From positions 7,892,001 to 7,956,000 of the forward strand of contig JAEOAD010000018.1 of NCBI GenBank assembly GCA_036365145.1: a DNA stretch of 64,000 bases, given 5' to 3'. Source of the stretch: Orientallactaga sibirica (Eukaryota; Chordata; Mammalia; Rodentia; Dipodidae). The notes beneath the pieces are model-generated. The model made no database searches, had not been told where the DNA came from, and saw only the letters and a program-made list of their open reading frames with translations. This document shows positions 23,575 to 35,339 of the stretch, one piece after another. Positions within the stretch are counted from its first letter, which is position 1. Every line of letters begins with the position of its first letter. The position numbers and the translations under genes are program-made.

Positions 23575-24778
23575 CTACAAAACTAAGAGAAGACTGAGCT
23601 GACATGGTAGCCAAAATCTTCAAAAGCCTATCAGCTGCACCTTGATTTCACAAAACCCCAAGCTGCTGATGGAGAATTTAGAAAAAAAAATATTGAGATA
23701 TCTGGGGCAAGTGGGCCTTAGAGTGAGGAAAAGGGGTTAGTTCAGCAAAATGAGGGAAAGGAGAAAATTGAAAAGTTTCTGTGTGATATCTGACTTTGGA
23801 GAGTTCTGTCGATCTCCTTGCACAACTGAAGTGCAGCAAAGATAAGTTTGTTTATTATAAGTCTCAGGGCTCAGAAAATCAGACTGCATGAGAAATGTTT
23901 GAAACTCACAGATAAAATTCCAGAGTCAGGATTCTGTGGGTTCCTTAAATGGCTGAAAGAGATTCTTTCAAAATACAAGCTCAGTCACTTATCTTGTCCC
24001 ATCTCAGTTTAAGCAACCCCTTTCAGTAAAAGTACACCTTACTTTTAACTCACCATTCTATGCATACTCTAACAAAAGTTTGTATCTTCTGGAGGTCTCC
24101 TATTAACCTCGCAGTTCACCTCTGCTCCAGAGCTGCATGAACCTTTGAAAACCAAAGGGCAGAAAGGAACAGCTTACAGAACCCTTGCAAGGATGTTGAG
24201 GTGTTACAGGCATGCTCTTAGAGAGGAGCCATTTGATAAATGGAGCACACGTCTCCAAGAGAGAGAACAGCCAAGAAGTCAACTTCTTCCTCCCCTCAGA
24301 TTTATGAATTTTCCAGTTAGAAGCAAAAGCATCACTCCATCATGATCAAAGCTCAGGAAGGTGAGAAGTAAAGTGAAAAGAACAGAAATTCTCTTGGAAT
24401 GAAAGTATGTCTGTTTTATGTAGCATACATGGTCTGTGTTCTAGAGAGCTCATTGCATGGGAAGCCAATTTAATAGTCCTCATAAATAAATGCTTCCTTT
24501 ACATTAAAATAAAATGATTGATATGTTTCTTGCCTGAACTGATCTAGACAAATATTAAAGTTCCATTGTGTTTTTTGCTAGTGGAAAATAATTTTTGATT
24601 CATCAGCCCAGAGTTAAGATTTTCTTGGAAGAATCAAACACAGAGACTTAAGAGTCTTTACCTTATATGAGTAATTAAAGTAATTATTGTATAAGGGCAT
24701 TGTTATTCATTAAAGACAAAATAGGCTACAAAGACTGGCTTAAAAGATAACAACTATACCATAGTCTTAATAGTTTTC
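23575..24778. other. Unannotated stretch
   Basis: Single-copy-looking AT-rich DNA. The ORF at 24145-24345 has no recognisable motif and is not supported as a gene. Confidence 0.4.
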
Positions 24779-24794
24779 AGAACTCCATGATATA

Positions 24795-25033
24795 GGGCCT
24801 GGAGAGATGGCTTAGTGGTTAAGCACTTGCCACTGAAGCCTAAGGACCCCGATTCAAGGCTTAATTCCCCAGGACCCATGTAAGCCAGATGCACAAGGTG
24901 GCACATGTATCTGGAGTTCATTTGCAGTGGCTGGAGGCCCTGGCATGCCCATTCTCTCTCTATCTGCCTCTTCCTCTCGCTGTTGTTGCTCTTAAATAAA
25001 TAAATAAATAAAATAAACAGAAAAATTTAAAAA
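24795..25033 (+). mobile_element. DIP-like SINE (short subtype)
   Basis: Canonical head and body with an AAATAAATAAATAAA tail. Flanked by the imperfect 16-nt direct repeat AGAACTCCATGATATA (24779-24794) and AGAACTCTGTAATATA (25034-25049). It contains a small local duplication in the B-box region ('CGATTCAAGGCTTAATTCC') shared with the next copy. Confidence 0.93.
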
Positions 25034-25196
25034 AGAACTCTGTAATATATATTCTGAAATCTCTCTGTATAATACTACATGGTTCGTAAACTCATTTATA
25101 TTCCTTTTTTAGTAGTTTCTATGTGGTATGATGGTCATTAAAGGAAAGCTACTAAGCAATTCTGTGATTGAGGAACCAACATATTAGTACAGAAGA

Positions 25197-25404
25197 GGGT
25201 CTGGAGAGATTGCTTAGTGGTTAAGCACTTGTCTGTGAAACCTAAGGACCCCAGTTTGAGGCTCGATTCCCCAGGACCCATGTAAGCCAGATGTACAAGG
25301 TGGCACATGCATCTGGAATTAGTTTGCAGTGGCTGGAGGGTCTGGTGCACCCATTCTCTCTCTATCTATCTGCCTCTTTCTCTGTCTGTCTCTTTCTCAC
25401 TCTC

Positions 25405-25454
<50 letters not shown>

Positions 25455-25456
25455 AT
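25197..25456 (+). mobile_element. DIP-like SINE with (CTAA)n tail
   Basis: Same short subtype and same B-box variant ('GTTTGAGGCTCGATTCCCC') as the copy at 24795, suggesting a common source. The tail is an unusual (CTAA)n tract at 25405-25455 instead of AAAT. Confidence 0.92.
25405..25455 (+). repeat. (CTAA)n microsatellite
   Basis: About 12 uninterrupted CTAA units forming the 3' tail of the SINE. Confidence 0.95.
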
Positions 25457-25849
25457 AGACAAAAAGAAAGAAACACTGAAAAGGAAATGAAAATATCAAA
25501 GGGCATGAAGCTTGTGATGTGAATTTTAGTCAAATGCCAAAATATGACAAGAACAGCACAGCCTGCTCTTAGTAACACATCATTCATAAGAATTTTCACA
25601 GTCCAAACAAAGACACTACAGATCATCGAGAACCAGGGAATAGTATTTTCAACTGATATGACTCTGTACTTAAGAGAACAGAAAGACTCCACCAATTTTT
25701 TTTTACAGATAAACTCTCTTAACAAAGTTACAGTATATAAATTCAACACCCAAAAATAAGCCACCTTTGTAAATGACAAACACAAACACACTGAGAAAGA
25801 AATTGGGGAAGCCATCTCATTTACAATGGCCACAAAAATTAAATAACTT

Positions 25850-26132
25850 GGGCTGGAGAGATGGCTTAGCAGTTAAGACACTTGTCTACAAAGCCTAAGG
25901 ACCCATGTTTGACTCTCCAGATCCCATGTAAGCCAGTGGTACAAAGGTGAGGCAAGTACAAGGTCTCACATGCCCATTAGGTGGTGCAAGCATCTGGAGT
26001 TGGGTTGCAGTGGCTAAGGCCCTGGCATGCCAATTCTTTCTCTCTCTCTCTCCCTTTCTCTCCCTCTCCCTCTTCCTTTGCCTCTCCCTCTCCCTCTCCC
26101 TCTCTCTGTCTCTTGTTCTCTCTAAACTATAA
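25850..26132 (+). mobile_element. DIP-like SINE inserted in L1
   Basis: Head GGGCTGGAGAGATGGCTTAG at about 25850. The body has an internal expansion around 25935-25985 ('GGTACAAAGGTGAGGCAAG') compared with other copies. A long CT-rich tract (26037-26120) follows, then a short A-rich tail. The target L1 sequence around AAATTAAATAACTTG is imperfectly repeated after the tail (about 26133-26150). Confidence 0.9.
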
Positions 26133-26429
26133 AAAGTTAAATGTTTTGAGCCTTCTCTAACCAAGGAAGTGAAGTAACTCTACCATGAAAATATTAAAAA
26201 ACTGAAGAAAGAAATTGAGGAAAACATGAGAAGATGGAACAATCTCCTATGCTCATGGGTTGGAAGAAGTAATATCATGAAAATAGCCATTCTTCAAAAT
26301 GCAATATACTGATTCAATGCAATTCCAATCAAAATTCCAGCATAATTATTCACAGAAATAGAAAAAAATCTCAAAATTCACATAGAAGCATAAAAGTCCT
26401 CAAACAGCCAAAGCTGCCCTCAGCAAAAA

Positions 26430-26844
26430 GAATACTGTTGCAGCCCATCCAGCTGGAAGAGGTTGTGACTTCATCTGTATGTAACCTGCAGCCCAGCACA
26501 CTGAATTCCATAACCTCATAGAAAAATGCAAACATCTTCTATCTGGCAAGCGTTGACTTAGGTTATGAGCTTTTTTCATGCTAGGATGCAGAATAAAGTC
26601 TGAGAATAATATTTTGCTCAAAAATAACAAATAATCTCTGTACACTTGGCCAGTAATTAATTTTCCTTATCTTATAATGCTACAATAAAAGCAAGAGCTC
26701 ACAGCTCCTTGGGGTATGAGTCCCAATCTCAGTCTCCCTGTCTATCAGAGCTAAGACTACAAGTTAGACTTTAAGTCTTTCTGCATGAGCCTCTGCATAT
26801 TAAAGAAAGATGCCCATTGCTGAGGCTGGCCAGTAGCAGAATAC
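26430..26844 (+). mobile_element. Solo ERV LTR with 6-bp target duplication inside L1
   Basis: A 403-bp insert at 26436-26838 interrupts the L1 ORF2 sequence. It starts TGTTGCAGCCC and ends GGCCAGTAGCA, that is TG...CA termini, and is flanked by GAATAC at 26430-26435 and 26839-26844. AATAAA signals occur near 26591 and 26684, the latter in 'CTACAATAAAAGCAAGAGCT' followed by a CT-rich U5-like end, which sets plus orientation. A 6-bp duplication fits class II/ERVK-type (or some other) integrases. No internal proviral sequence remains, as expected after LTR-LTR recombination. Confidence 0.85.
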
Positions 26845-29510
26845 TACTGGTGGTGTCACCATAACTGATTGCAAGGTATACTATAGAGTCACAGTAATGA
26901 AAACAACATGGTAGTGGCACAAAAACAAACACAGAGAATGATGAACTACAATAGAATATCCAAATATAAGTTCTAGTAACTACAGTTAGCTGATCTTTGA
27001 CAAAGAGGCCAAAAATGCACACAACAAATGGTGCTGGAGACACTGGATAATCACATGTGGAAGAATAAATCTAGACTCTCTTGTCTTACTCAGAACAAAA
27101 ATAAAGTCTAAATGGCTCTGGGACCTCAATATAAGACCTGAAACTGTGAAAGGAATAGAAAAAGTAGGAGAACACTCCAAGATATAGGCATAGGAAAAGA
27201 CTTTCTGAATAAGACCCTAGTAGCCTAAGACAAGCACTCAACCATTAAGATCTCTTGAAACTAAAAAGCTATTCTACAGTTATAAACCAATCATCAGCAG
27301 AGTCAATAGACAACCTACAGAATGGAAAAAAGTAAATCTTTGCCAGCTATAAGTCTTACAGAGGTATAATATCTAGAATATAAAAATATTAAAAACTAAT
27401 CAATAAAACAATGAAACCCAGTCAAAAGATGAGGGTGAACAGAGAATTTTCAAAGAGAAAATACTAAAGGCCAATAAATATCTAAAGAGATATTCATCAT
27501 CTTTACCAGTGGGAAATGCAGATTAAAACTATTTTGAGATTTCATCTCACTTAGGTCAGAATGATTATCATCAAAATAATCAGATAACAACAAGTGCTGG
27601 CAGGGGTGTCAGGAAATAGAAACTCTCATTCACTGTTTGTGGGAGTGCAAACAAGCACAGGCACTATGGAAACAATTATAGAGGTTCCTCAAAAAGTCTA
27701 AGTATAGATCTACCATTTAATTGAGCTATAATACCATACCTGGACATATACCTAAAACTCTCCTCTTTACCATGGTGATACCTGCTTAGCCATGTTTATT
27801 GCTACATTTTCACAATAGCTAGAAAATGGAATCAGCCCAGATGACCATCAGTTAATAAATAGATAGTGAAGATTGGCACATATACGCAATGGAATTGTAA
27901 GGAAAATTAAATTATGAAATTAAAATTAAAATAAATAGACTTGGAAAAAATTATACTGAGTTTACCCAGGCTTGGAAAAATAAATACTTCATGTTCTCTC
28001 TCATATGAGGATCTTAACATGGACTAGTTTGATTCATTTATAAATTGGAGTAAGCATCAGTACTGAATAGGAAGCTAGAATGAGGCTTGGAGAGAGGAGA
28101 AACAGGCATGAATCAGAGAAAGGGATAGTAAACAGACAAGTGAAGGGATGGAATACAGGATGTGGAAGTATCTGGGGTTGGGACAGGAGTAAGAAAGGAA
28201 GGGGAGAAGATACAAAAACCAATGATGGCATGAATCAGTACCAGAGAAACCTATTTCTTGGTTAAACTAAGTGATATGATTCTCTTAAAGCAAGAGAGGG
28301 CATTGTTTAGGCAGAAATGCCTTGCAGGAATGGAGAAAGCTTTACCCCAAAACCATAGGTTGTTGCTGATAAACCCCAACCTTACAGTGAGTTATTGGTC
28401 AGGGAAGCCCATGAGCCCCCAAAAGTACAGGACATATTGCTGAAAATACCACAGATTGTGGTCACAGAATACTAAGAAAATATGCTGTATCTTCTGAGCT
28501 GGAAGCCAGCTCTCTGAAGGCTAGCTCTCATAGTGATGGAAAACACCATCTGAGCTGCTAGGGGATAAAAGTCACCAACAGTGTTTATAAGCAGTGGATC
28601 CTCCAAGCTATAAAACCAACCAGTCAGGAAAGATATACCCAATAATGTAATAGTAGCAGACAGGTTATGGGGGTAATCAACTGCTCTCTGATTGGATATA
28701 TGACCCATTCAGTGGCAGAAAATTCATACTTGATACTGAGAACCCTTAGAAACCTATGACTTGGAAGGTCACAGACCCTGGATGGAAGCTTCCATTGTAT
28801 TTTGCTAAAAGGAGAGGTTATGCCCATCAAAAAGTCTAAATTTCTGTGTTTATATCCTTGTTGATCCTTGCTGTTCTCACTTTTGGTTAGAGAATCTGTG
28901 AATATTGGGGAGATCAACGACACATTAGAATGGCAAGAAAAGAAAGCAAACTGCCTACCACAAGAGGAGTCATTTCTTTACATCTTCCAACACCTACCAA
29001 GCATTACAGAGGAAGTAGAAGAATAAATATGAGTGCTGCTGTTACAACTAGCCTGAGAATCACCTCCAGGGAAATGATAGTACAAACTAAAGAGACTCAT
29101 AACTCATCAAAGCAGAAAATTAGAGGCTGATGAGAGCTTAACACTAAAGGAGACTTCTAACACATGCTGCAAGGCTCAGGGAACATTGTGGAAGAGGGGC
29201 AGAGAGATTAGAAGACCCATAGGGTGGGAAAGTGTACTCGGGCATTGCCCTACCCCTTCTGCCCCTGAGACTGACTGGTGCATTCATGACCCCACACTGA
29301 ATAACAATAACCTCACTGTGGCGGGCCCTCAGTGTAATGGGGACACAGGAGATGGCACATAGAGTACAATCTGATTGGAATATAAATAAACTGCAATATG
29401 TTTATATATTAAAGCTCTCAGTACAAAAAATTTAAAAAGATCTAGAAGCTAATGTTCTAGACTAGATTAGGTATCAGATAGCATTGCTTGGGACTTAGAT
29501 GCTTTTTTTT

Positions 29511-29751
29511 AGCTTTTTAAAATTCTCTTTTTATTGACAACTTCTATACTTACAGACAATAAACCATGATATTCTTCTCCCCTCCCCCCATTCTCCTTAA
29601 GAACTCCACTCTCCATCATATCCCCTCCCCCTCTCCATTAGTCTCTCTTTTAATTTGATGTCATCATCTTTTTCTCTTATTATGAGGGTCTTATGAAGGT
29701 GTTGCTAGGCACTGTGAAGTCATCGAAATCGAGGCCAATTTCTGTCTGGAC
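29511..29751 (-). mobile_element. L1 3'UTR end, antisense
   Basis: 'TCTCTCTTTTAATTTGATGT' and 'CATCATCTTTTTCTCTTATT' followed by 'ATGAGGGTCTTATGAAGG' are the reverse complement of the 3'UTR of the L1 ending at 54940. 5'-truncated and short (about 240 bp). Confidence 0.82.
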
Positions 29752-29760
29752 AAATGTAGT

Positions 29761-29953
29761 TTGGGGCTGGAGAAGATTGCTTAGTGGTTAGGGCATTTGC
29801 CTGCAAAGCCAAAAGACTCCGGTTTTATTCCCTAGGACCCACGTAAGCCAGATGCACAAGGAGTTGCATGCAACTAGAATTCATTTGCAGTGGCTAGAGG
29901 CACTGGCATGCCATTCTTTCTCTTTCTTGCTCTCTCTCTACCTCTCTCTCTCA

Positions 29954-29996
<43 letters not shown>

Positions 29997-30015
29997 AATA
30001 TATTTAAAAATAAAT
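29761..30015 (+). mobile_element. DIP-like SINE with (AAAT)n tail
   Basis: Short subtype. TSD AAATGTAGT at 29752-29760 and 30016-30024. The tail contains about 11 (AAAT) units at 29955-30000. It sits immediately downstream of the antisense L1 3' end. Confidence 0.94.
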
Positions 30016-30229
30016 AAATGTAGTGTTAAAATTGCCTATTTTTGCTAGTTATCTATTTGTGTTGATTACTTTAATGTATAAAGCATTGGATACAAAGATG
30101 ACTGTATCATGGGTCCTGCCCACAAGGAGTTCTCATTCAAGGATGGGAGGATATGAAACATGTACAAAGAAAATATCTTTTTATTTTTATTTTTTTGCTA
30201 AAAGGCCTCTATAATATCAAGCAATTAAT

Positions 30230-31130
30230 CCGAAAACATGGCATCTCATGAAGAGACCTGGTCACAATCTAAAAGAGGGTCAGTCCCCAGACAGTTAGCT
30301 AGTCTAGTGCCAGAGGGTGCTACACGAGCGACTGGGGGAAAATGACCAACACCGTCCAAACAACTCGCAGTCTAAACTACCCAGCAGGAAACAACCTGCC
30401 GCAATGCTGAAACAAGTGCAGTAGTGGCACACAGCCATGGTTGGTAACCAACTGGAATTCACTGCTGGAACTGGGAAACAAGTCAAAACCATGTACAAAA
30501 AATGAGCCCAGTCTCCAAGATCAAGCTCCCACCAAGTGTGGGCTAAAAGAGGGCCTATGCATATAAAATTCTTTCTAAAATAATTATGGCCATTCCATCT
30601 ATCTAGTACTAACTTCTCTCTCCGTTGGAGAATTTGCTTCTCTTTTTCAGATGGACAACGAACCTGAAGGAAGGATCATCCTATCCACCTCACCAGGGCC
30701 CCAGCTGAAACCATAGAGTAATGCAGGGAAAGGGCAAGAGCACAGCTTTCTTGGTAAACATGACACCCGAAAAAGGCTGAAGGAGATAAACACACAGAAC
30801 ATCCAACTCCTACTAAGCCAGATATCCAGAGACACAGAGGCTCCCAAAACCTCACCACTGAAGTAGAACTAAAATGACCCCAATGTGGCTCAGGGAAATT
30901 CGTGGAAGAGGGGGTGGAACGAGTGTTAGAGCCACAAGTTGGGTCATTATACACAGAGGCTTGGCCTATCCCCCATAACTCTTGACTACCCCCACAATGC
31001 ATGACCCACATTCCCCATTGATGAGGGTCCCTTTGGAGGGGGGAGGACAGGGAGGAGGATAATGGAGTCACCAATATAAATGTAAAATTAGAATAATATA
31101 AACAAAAAAATAAATTATAAATTAAAAAAA
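30230..31130 (+). mobile_element. L1 3'UTR fragment
   Basis: Shares ordered blocks with 57480-58380: 'GTCTAGTGCCAGAGGGTGCT', the 'ACCAACTGGAATTCACTG' region, 'GTTGGAGAATTTGCTTCTC', 'CCCCAATGTGGCTCAGGG' and 'TTGATGAGGGTCCCTTTGG', then an A-rich end after 31080. 5'-truncated, 3'UTR only. Confidence 0.8.
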
Positions 31131-31900
31131 GAAAACAAGGCATCATCAAGCTACAAAAACTTTAGAGCCATGTTAGCAATTTTATGCTTATAGAATTCAA
31201 TCCACTAAGGCATATCTTCCTCTATCAAATCTATTTCTGGTACCACCTGCCTTTATGTATGTTTTCTGTTGCCCTAAATTTTCTCATTCATTTTATGCTT
31301 ATTTTCTTGGATATTTTCTACTCTGTACATACCTTTTTGAACAAAGAAAGATGTAAATAAAGGGATATGTGGTTGCCTTAGAGAAGCCTTCATAAATACA
31401 TACTTGACTACAAACAACTGTGCCCATGAAGAGTTGCAATCTGCTAACTGCCATATCATATCAAGAATATATTATTCTTGTAATGATTATTTTGATGCAA
31501 AATACTTTTAATCATAACAACATGAAATGCCAATTTATATAAATCTGTCCTGACAAAACCTGTAACAGTGATTCTAAGCTGTAATGAATAAGCTACACAT
31601 GGCTAAGGCCATGTATACATGCATAGCATGCTGCTGACTCAGCAAAGCAACAAGAACTCAGGCTGTACCTGTAGCTGATTTAAATACTTAGGATGTGAAA
31701 TAGCATCTCTGTATAGCTGTGTCTTCATAGGAGAGGATTCCATACTCAGTGCTCACTGCCTTGCTCTAAGATAAAGCACTCTAGAATCCTCTCCCTGGTA
31801 AAGAGACTGAAGATAAAGAAACTGAAGGTAGGGGCACATATCTTCAACCACTCGGGTACACCCAGTAGCATGGTGTTCAGAATCTGCTGGGTTAATACTT
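31131..31900. other. Unannotated stretch
   Basis: AT-rich DNA without recognisable repeat or gene. Confidence 0.4.
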
Positions 31901-31904
31901 ATTA

Positions 31905-32130
31905 AATAAATATTTTTTATTTTTATTTATATTATTCTAATTTTACATTCATAATGGTGACTCCCTATCCTCCTCTCTGTCCTCCCTCTTCCAAAGGGAC
32001 CCTCGTCAATGGAGAATGTGGGTCATGCATTGTGGGGGTAGTCAAGAGTTATGGGTGATAGGCCAAGTCTCTGTGCATGATGCCCCAACTTGTGGCTCTG
32101 ACATTCTTTCTGCCCTCTCTTTATTTATCC
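31905..32130 (-). mobile_element. L1 3' end, antisense
   Basis: 'CTAATTTTACATTCATAATG' followed by 'AAAGGGACCCTCGTCAATGG' is the reverse complement of the 3' end seen at about 30990-31110. It forms an inverted pair with that fragment across a spacer of about 0.8 kb. Confidence 0.82.
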
Positions 32131-32404
32131 CCACTTTCCCCTTCTTTGTGGTAACTGTTTTCATAACAGAAAAGCTAAAATTCTTCAGAGAATTGGCAAT
32201 ACTATGAAGCATGAAAATAGGCAGGACTATAGTATTATATTTACCTGAGAGCTAGAACAAACACAACAGCGCCACATTTCAATGCTCATCACATAATATA
32301 GGGTGGCACCAAATTCATTTGAGTTCACATCCTGATTCCATAATTTCAAGTTTGTGTGACACTTCTTATGTCATAAGCCCTTCATGTTGCTTATAGATAA
32401 CAAA

Positions 32405-32700
32405 AATTTATTGCTCACAGCCTGGAGATAGGGAAGCCTAAGATCAAGGTACCAGCAGATCCTATATATGAAGCTAGCCCATTCCTCACATACTATGCCT
32501 TCCTTCTTTCTATGTCCACATATGAAAGAAGGGTCAAGGTAGCTCTCTGGACCCTCTGTAATAAGGTTTTATTTGTGAAGACTCTATCCTCATGATCTAC
32601 TCACTTCTGAAAAAGTCAATCTCCTACTGCCTCTGGGATTAGATTTCAACATATTAATTAAGGTGACACATCCATCTATAAGTCTCTAGAGTTCTGTGAC
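32405..32700 (-). mobile_element. MLT1/MST-type MaLR LTR, antisense
   Basis: 'AAAAATTTATTGCTCACAGC', 'CTAAGATCAAGGTACCAGC', 'AAGGTAGCTCTCTGGACCC', 'CTCATGATCTACTCACTTC' and 'ATTAGATTTCAACATATTAA' occur in the order of the antisense MST/MLT1 LTR. An old mammalian-wide copy. Confidence 0.75.
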
Positions 32701-32734
32701 CTTGTTTTATTATGTTTATAACTGGGGCTGTTAA

Positions 32735-32830
32735 GATCCAACTGCCAAGATAATAGGAAGACTTGATGAAAATACATATAAATCACCTAGCCCCAGAACC
32801 TGGAATACAGTAGTCACCCAAGAAAGTGAT
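32735..32830 (+). mobile_element. MIR-like SINE 3' part
   Basis: 'AAGATAATAGGAAGACTTG' followed by 'ATATAAATCACCTAGCCCCA' and 'CCTGGAATACAGTAG' matches the MIR 3' region order (AAAGCACCTAGCACAG-type). Short and diverged. Confidence 0.4.
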
Positions 32831-32839
32831 TTCCTTCCT

Positions 32840-33785
32840 TTCCCCAAATAAGGAAATAAAACTAATCCCATCCTCCTTTAAGAGAGGGGGAAACATACAT
32901 GAAAAAATTAAACAATTTTCAGGAAATTTGTCAGGAAAGAGTGAGCACATTTATACAAACACTCATTCCTCCTCATGTAAGTATAACTGAATAATTCATG
33001 TTTGCACCCAAAGCAATTAAGTGGCCAAGCCTTCTAGACATCCATCTATGCTTTAGACATGGGAATTTTTTAATTAAATTTTTAGTATGCTTAGGATACA
33101 CAATTCTAAAGCTAAATAATATTGAACCAATGATGAAAAGCATACCATTTTAAAAGCTGAATTTTTAATGTTTATCTTAACAGATTACTAGTGTACCTCC
33201 TTCTCTATATATTTGCATATGAACTTGATTCATCTGCTCTGTTAAAAAAAGACATAATTTTAAAAGTCCAATTATACTGGCACTAAGAAAAATTACATTC
33301 CTCCTGTTCTTTGCTCAGGCACAGAACCATCAAAGAGTTATGCCATAAAATTTAATTTTTAGGTTTTGAGTGATTTACAGTGGAGCAGAACATATAAATC
33401 AGAATACTAACCAATGCTATGAAAAGAGATGTATGTTTTGCCAAACTGTCTGAAGGAAATACTTTGAAGCACACTAAAAGTCCTGCACACTTCTCCAAAG
33501 GCAATAATTGAAGTAAATTATGCTTATTTGGACAGAAGGAAATTTACTGACACCATGCACCTCTCTCTTATTAAATCAAATGATCATCCTTTCTTATGAA
33601 AGCAGTTAATCATGTCACTATAGCATATAACTGCACCTCGGCATCTAGGCTTGTCTGCTAAGCTTATAATTTTTTCTAATGCTTTTGAACATGTCTTTAA
33701 TCAGATGTGGTTCTTAAGAGTTAGGATACCTCTACAAAATCATTGCATAAAAGCCTTGTACACCTCACTGACAAAGAATCCCTCC
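32840..33785. other. Unannotated AT-rich stretch
   Basis: Nothing recognisable apart from AT-rich sequence. Confidence 0.4.
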
Positions 33786-33789
33786 CTTC

Positions 33790-34115
33790 CTTTTGCATTA
33801 CAGATCAAACTATAGTGGCAAGTCCTCCACACTTTGCCAATACTTTCCATCTCTGTGTTTTTCTCATCATTTACCCAGACCATGCTGCTCTAACTGTCCT
33901 TTTTACTCCTTTGTGGGGAGACTTCAGAGGTGGGCTAGCCAAAATATAGCATGCACCAAAGAACTCCCTTTCTTTAAACTCTCCAGAGCCTTTCTATGTG
34001 TCATCCCTCCCACTGTGGCTTACCATACATGCCCATACTGCTCACCCAGAGTACTCGTATCCTTCAAGTTTCTCCTCACTGATTTTCTACATTGTGAAAA
34101 TATATCACTTTACAT
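33790..34115 (+). mobile_element. L2 LINE fragment
   Basis: 'CCAGACCATGCTGCTCTAAC', 'CTCCAGAGCCTTTCTATGTG' and 'TCCTTCAAGTTTCTCCTCAC' follow the ordered conserved pieces of the L2 3' region. Diverged; overlapping short ORFs are not genes. Confidence 0.45.
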
Positions 34116-34205
34116 ATACTCTGACCCAAAACTTGTGAAAAATTATAGATGGATCAACACAGATGGGTAGATTTTATACTACACATCAAAATGTAGGAAG
34201 TAGTA

Positions 34206-34545
34206 GCCTGGAGAGGTGGATCAGCAGGTAGAAGTGCTTGCTGTGAAAGCAAAAGGGTCTAACGCCACCTGAGTTTATCTTCTGAAAACCCACATAAAGA
34301 GCTGGATACTCGCATGAGCCTGTAACTCCAGGGGGACAAAGAGTGGAATCTCTGGAGCTCGTGGTCAGCCAGTCTGACAAAAAAATATGATAGCTCCAGG
34401 TTCAGTGAGAGATTGTGTCTCAAGGAATTAAAGCAGAAGAGCTATAGGGGACTCTAGACGTTCAGCATTCTCTTCTGGCCTGTGCACGTATCTGCATACA
34501 CAAGTGCATGCACTACACACACACATACATACAATGCTAAAAAAT
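34206..34545 (+). mobile_element. B4-family composite SINE
   Basis: Starts 'GCCTGGAGAGGTGGATCAGC' (tRNA-like head), with 'AACCCACATAAAGAGCTGG', 'CTCCAGGTTCAGTGAGAGA' and 'TTGTGTCTCAAGG' (B1-like module). Ends in a (CA)n tail near 34510-34535. Confidence 0.7.
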
Positions 34546-34879
34546 ATAGAAAATATAAATACCACTATGTTAAGAACTTTTATCACTGGCATATACAGTT
34601 ACAGATAATTTTATCTTTTTCTCTATAGTTTGGCAGCATTTTATGAATTTATATGCATACAGTATTTGATGAACTTGTATTGGTTTAGAAAGGAATTTTT
34701 ATTATTTCAAAAGATTTCATAACAAATAGATATTAGACATGTTGTTCAAGACCCCACAGAGCAGCAGAAAAACTTTTAGGTGCAATCTCAGAAGACACAT
34801 AGGTTTGGATCTCTAACTTCCTGTAGAAGAGAGATGACAGAAATCATCATTGTATGTTTTAGAATCCTCGGAATTTTTA

Positions 34880-35099
34880 AAAATATTTTTATTTTTATTT
34901 ATTTACTTATTTGTCACAGAGAGAGAGAGGAGAGAGAGAGAGAGAGAATGGGCATGCCAGGGCCTCCAGCCACTGCAAATGAACTCCAAACGCATGCACC
35001 TCCTTGTGCATCTGGTTAACGTAGGTCCTAGGGAATTGAATCTGGATCCCTTGGCTTTGCAGGCAAATGCCTTAACCACTAAACCATCCCTCCAGCCCC
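34880..35099 (-). mobile_element. DIP-like SINE (short subtype)
   Basis: Minus-strand head 'GGGGCTGGAGGGATGGTTTAG' at about 35078-35099, B-box region near 35030-35050, (AG)n at 34917-34948, A/T-rich tail at 34880-34915. Confidence 0.92.
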
Positions 35100-35339
35100 C
35101 TGGAAGTTATTCATAGCAGGTGGCAATCACAAAGTGACTAATATTTGTGCTCTGATCACTCTGTGCTCTACTTATACAAAAGTTCTTGGAACATGGGCCA
35201 CTGACAATAGAGCTCAACTGCTAATGCAGTGGTCAGAAGGATACTCAAAAATAACATAGGCTATTAAGTGTCTGGTGATGTTAGTAAGTACTTAAATGTC
35301 TAAATCCCCCAACTAGACTGTAAACTCTATAAAAAGCTA

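Larger units (their letters stand above)
25640..29435 (+). mobile_element. 5'-truncated older L1 (ORF2 RT domain to 3' end), twice interrupted
   Basis: Begins in the RT region: the sequence at about 25645-25665 aligns with the [13 protein letters not shown] segment of the L1 at 19985. It continues through the RT C-terminal part, the Cys-rich region (about 27590-27660) and a 3'UTR to about 29430, where it ends in A-rich sequence. Interrupted by a SINE at 25850-26132 and a solo LTR at 26436-26838. Many stops and indels; clearly older than the copy at 15282. Confidence 0.85.

Noticed and set aside
34873..35110. Exact TSD for the SINE at 34880
   Set aside because: The flanking 'GGAATTTTT' and 'GGAAGTTAT' agree too weakly to call.
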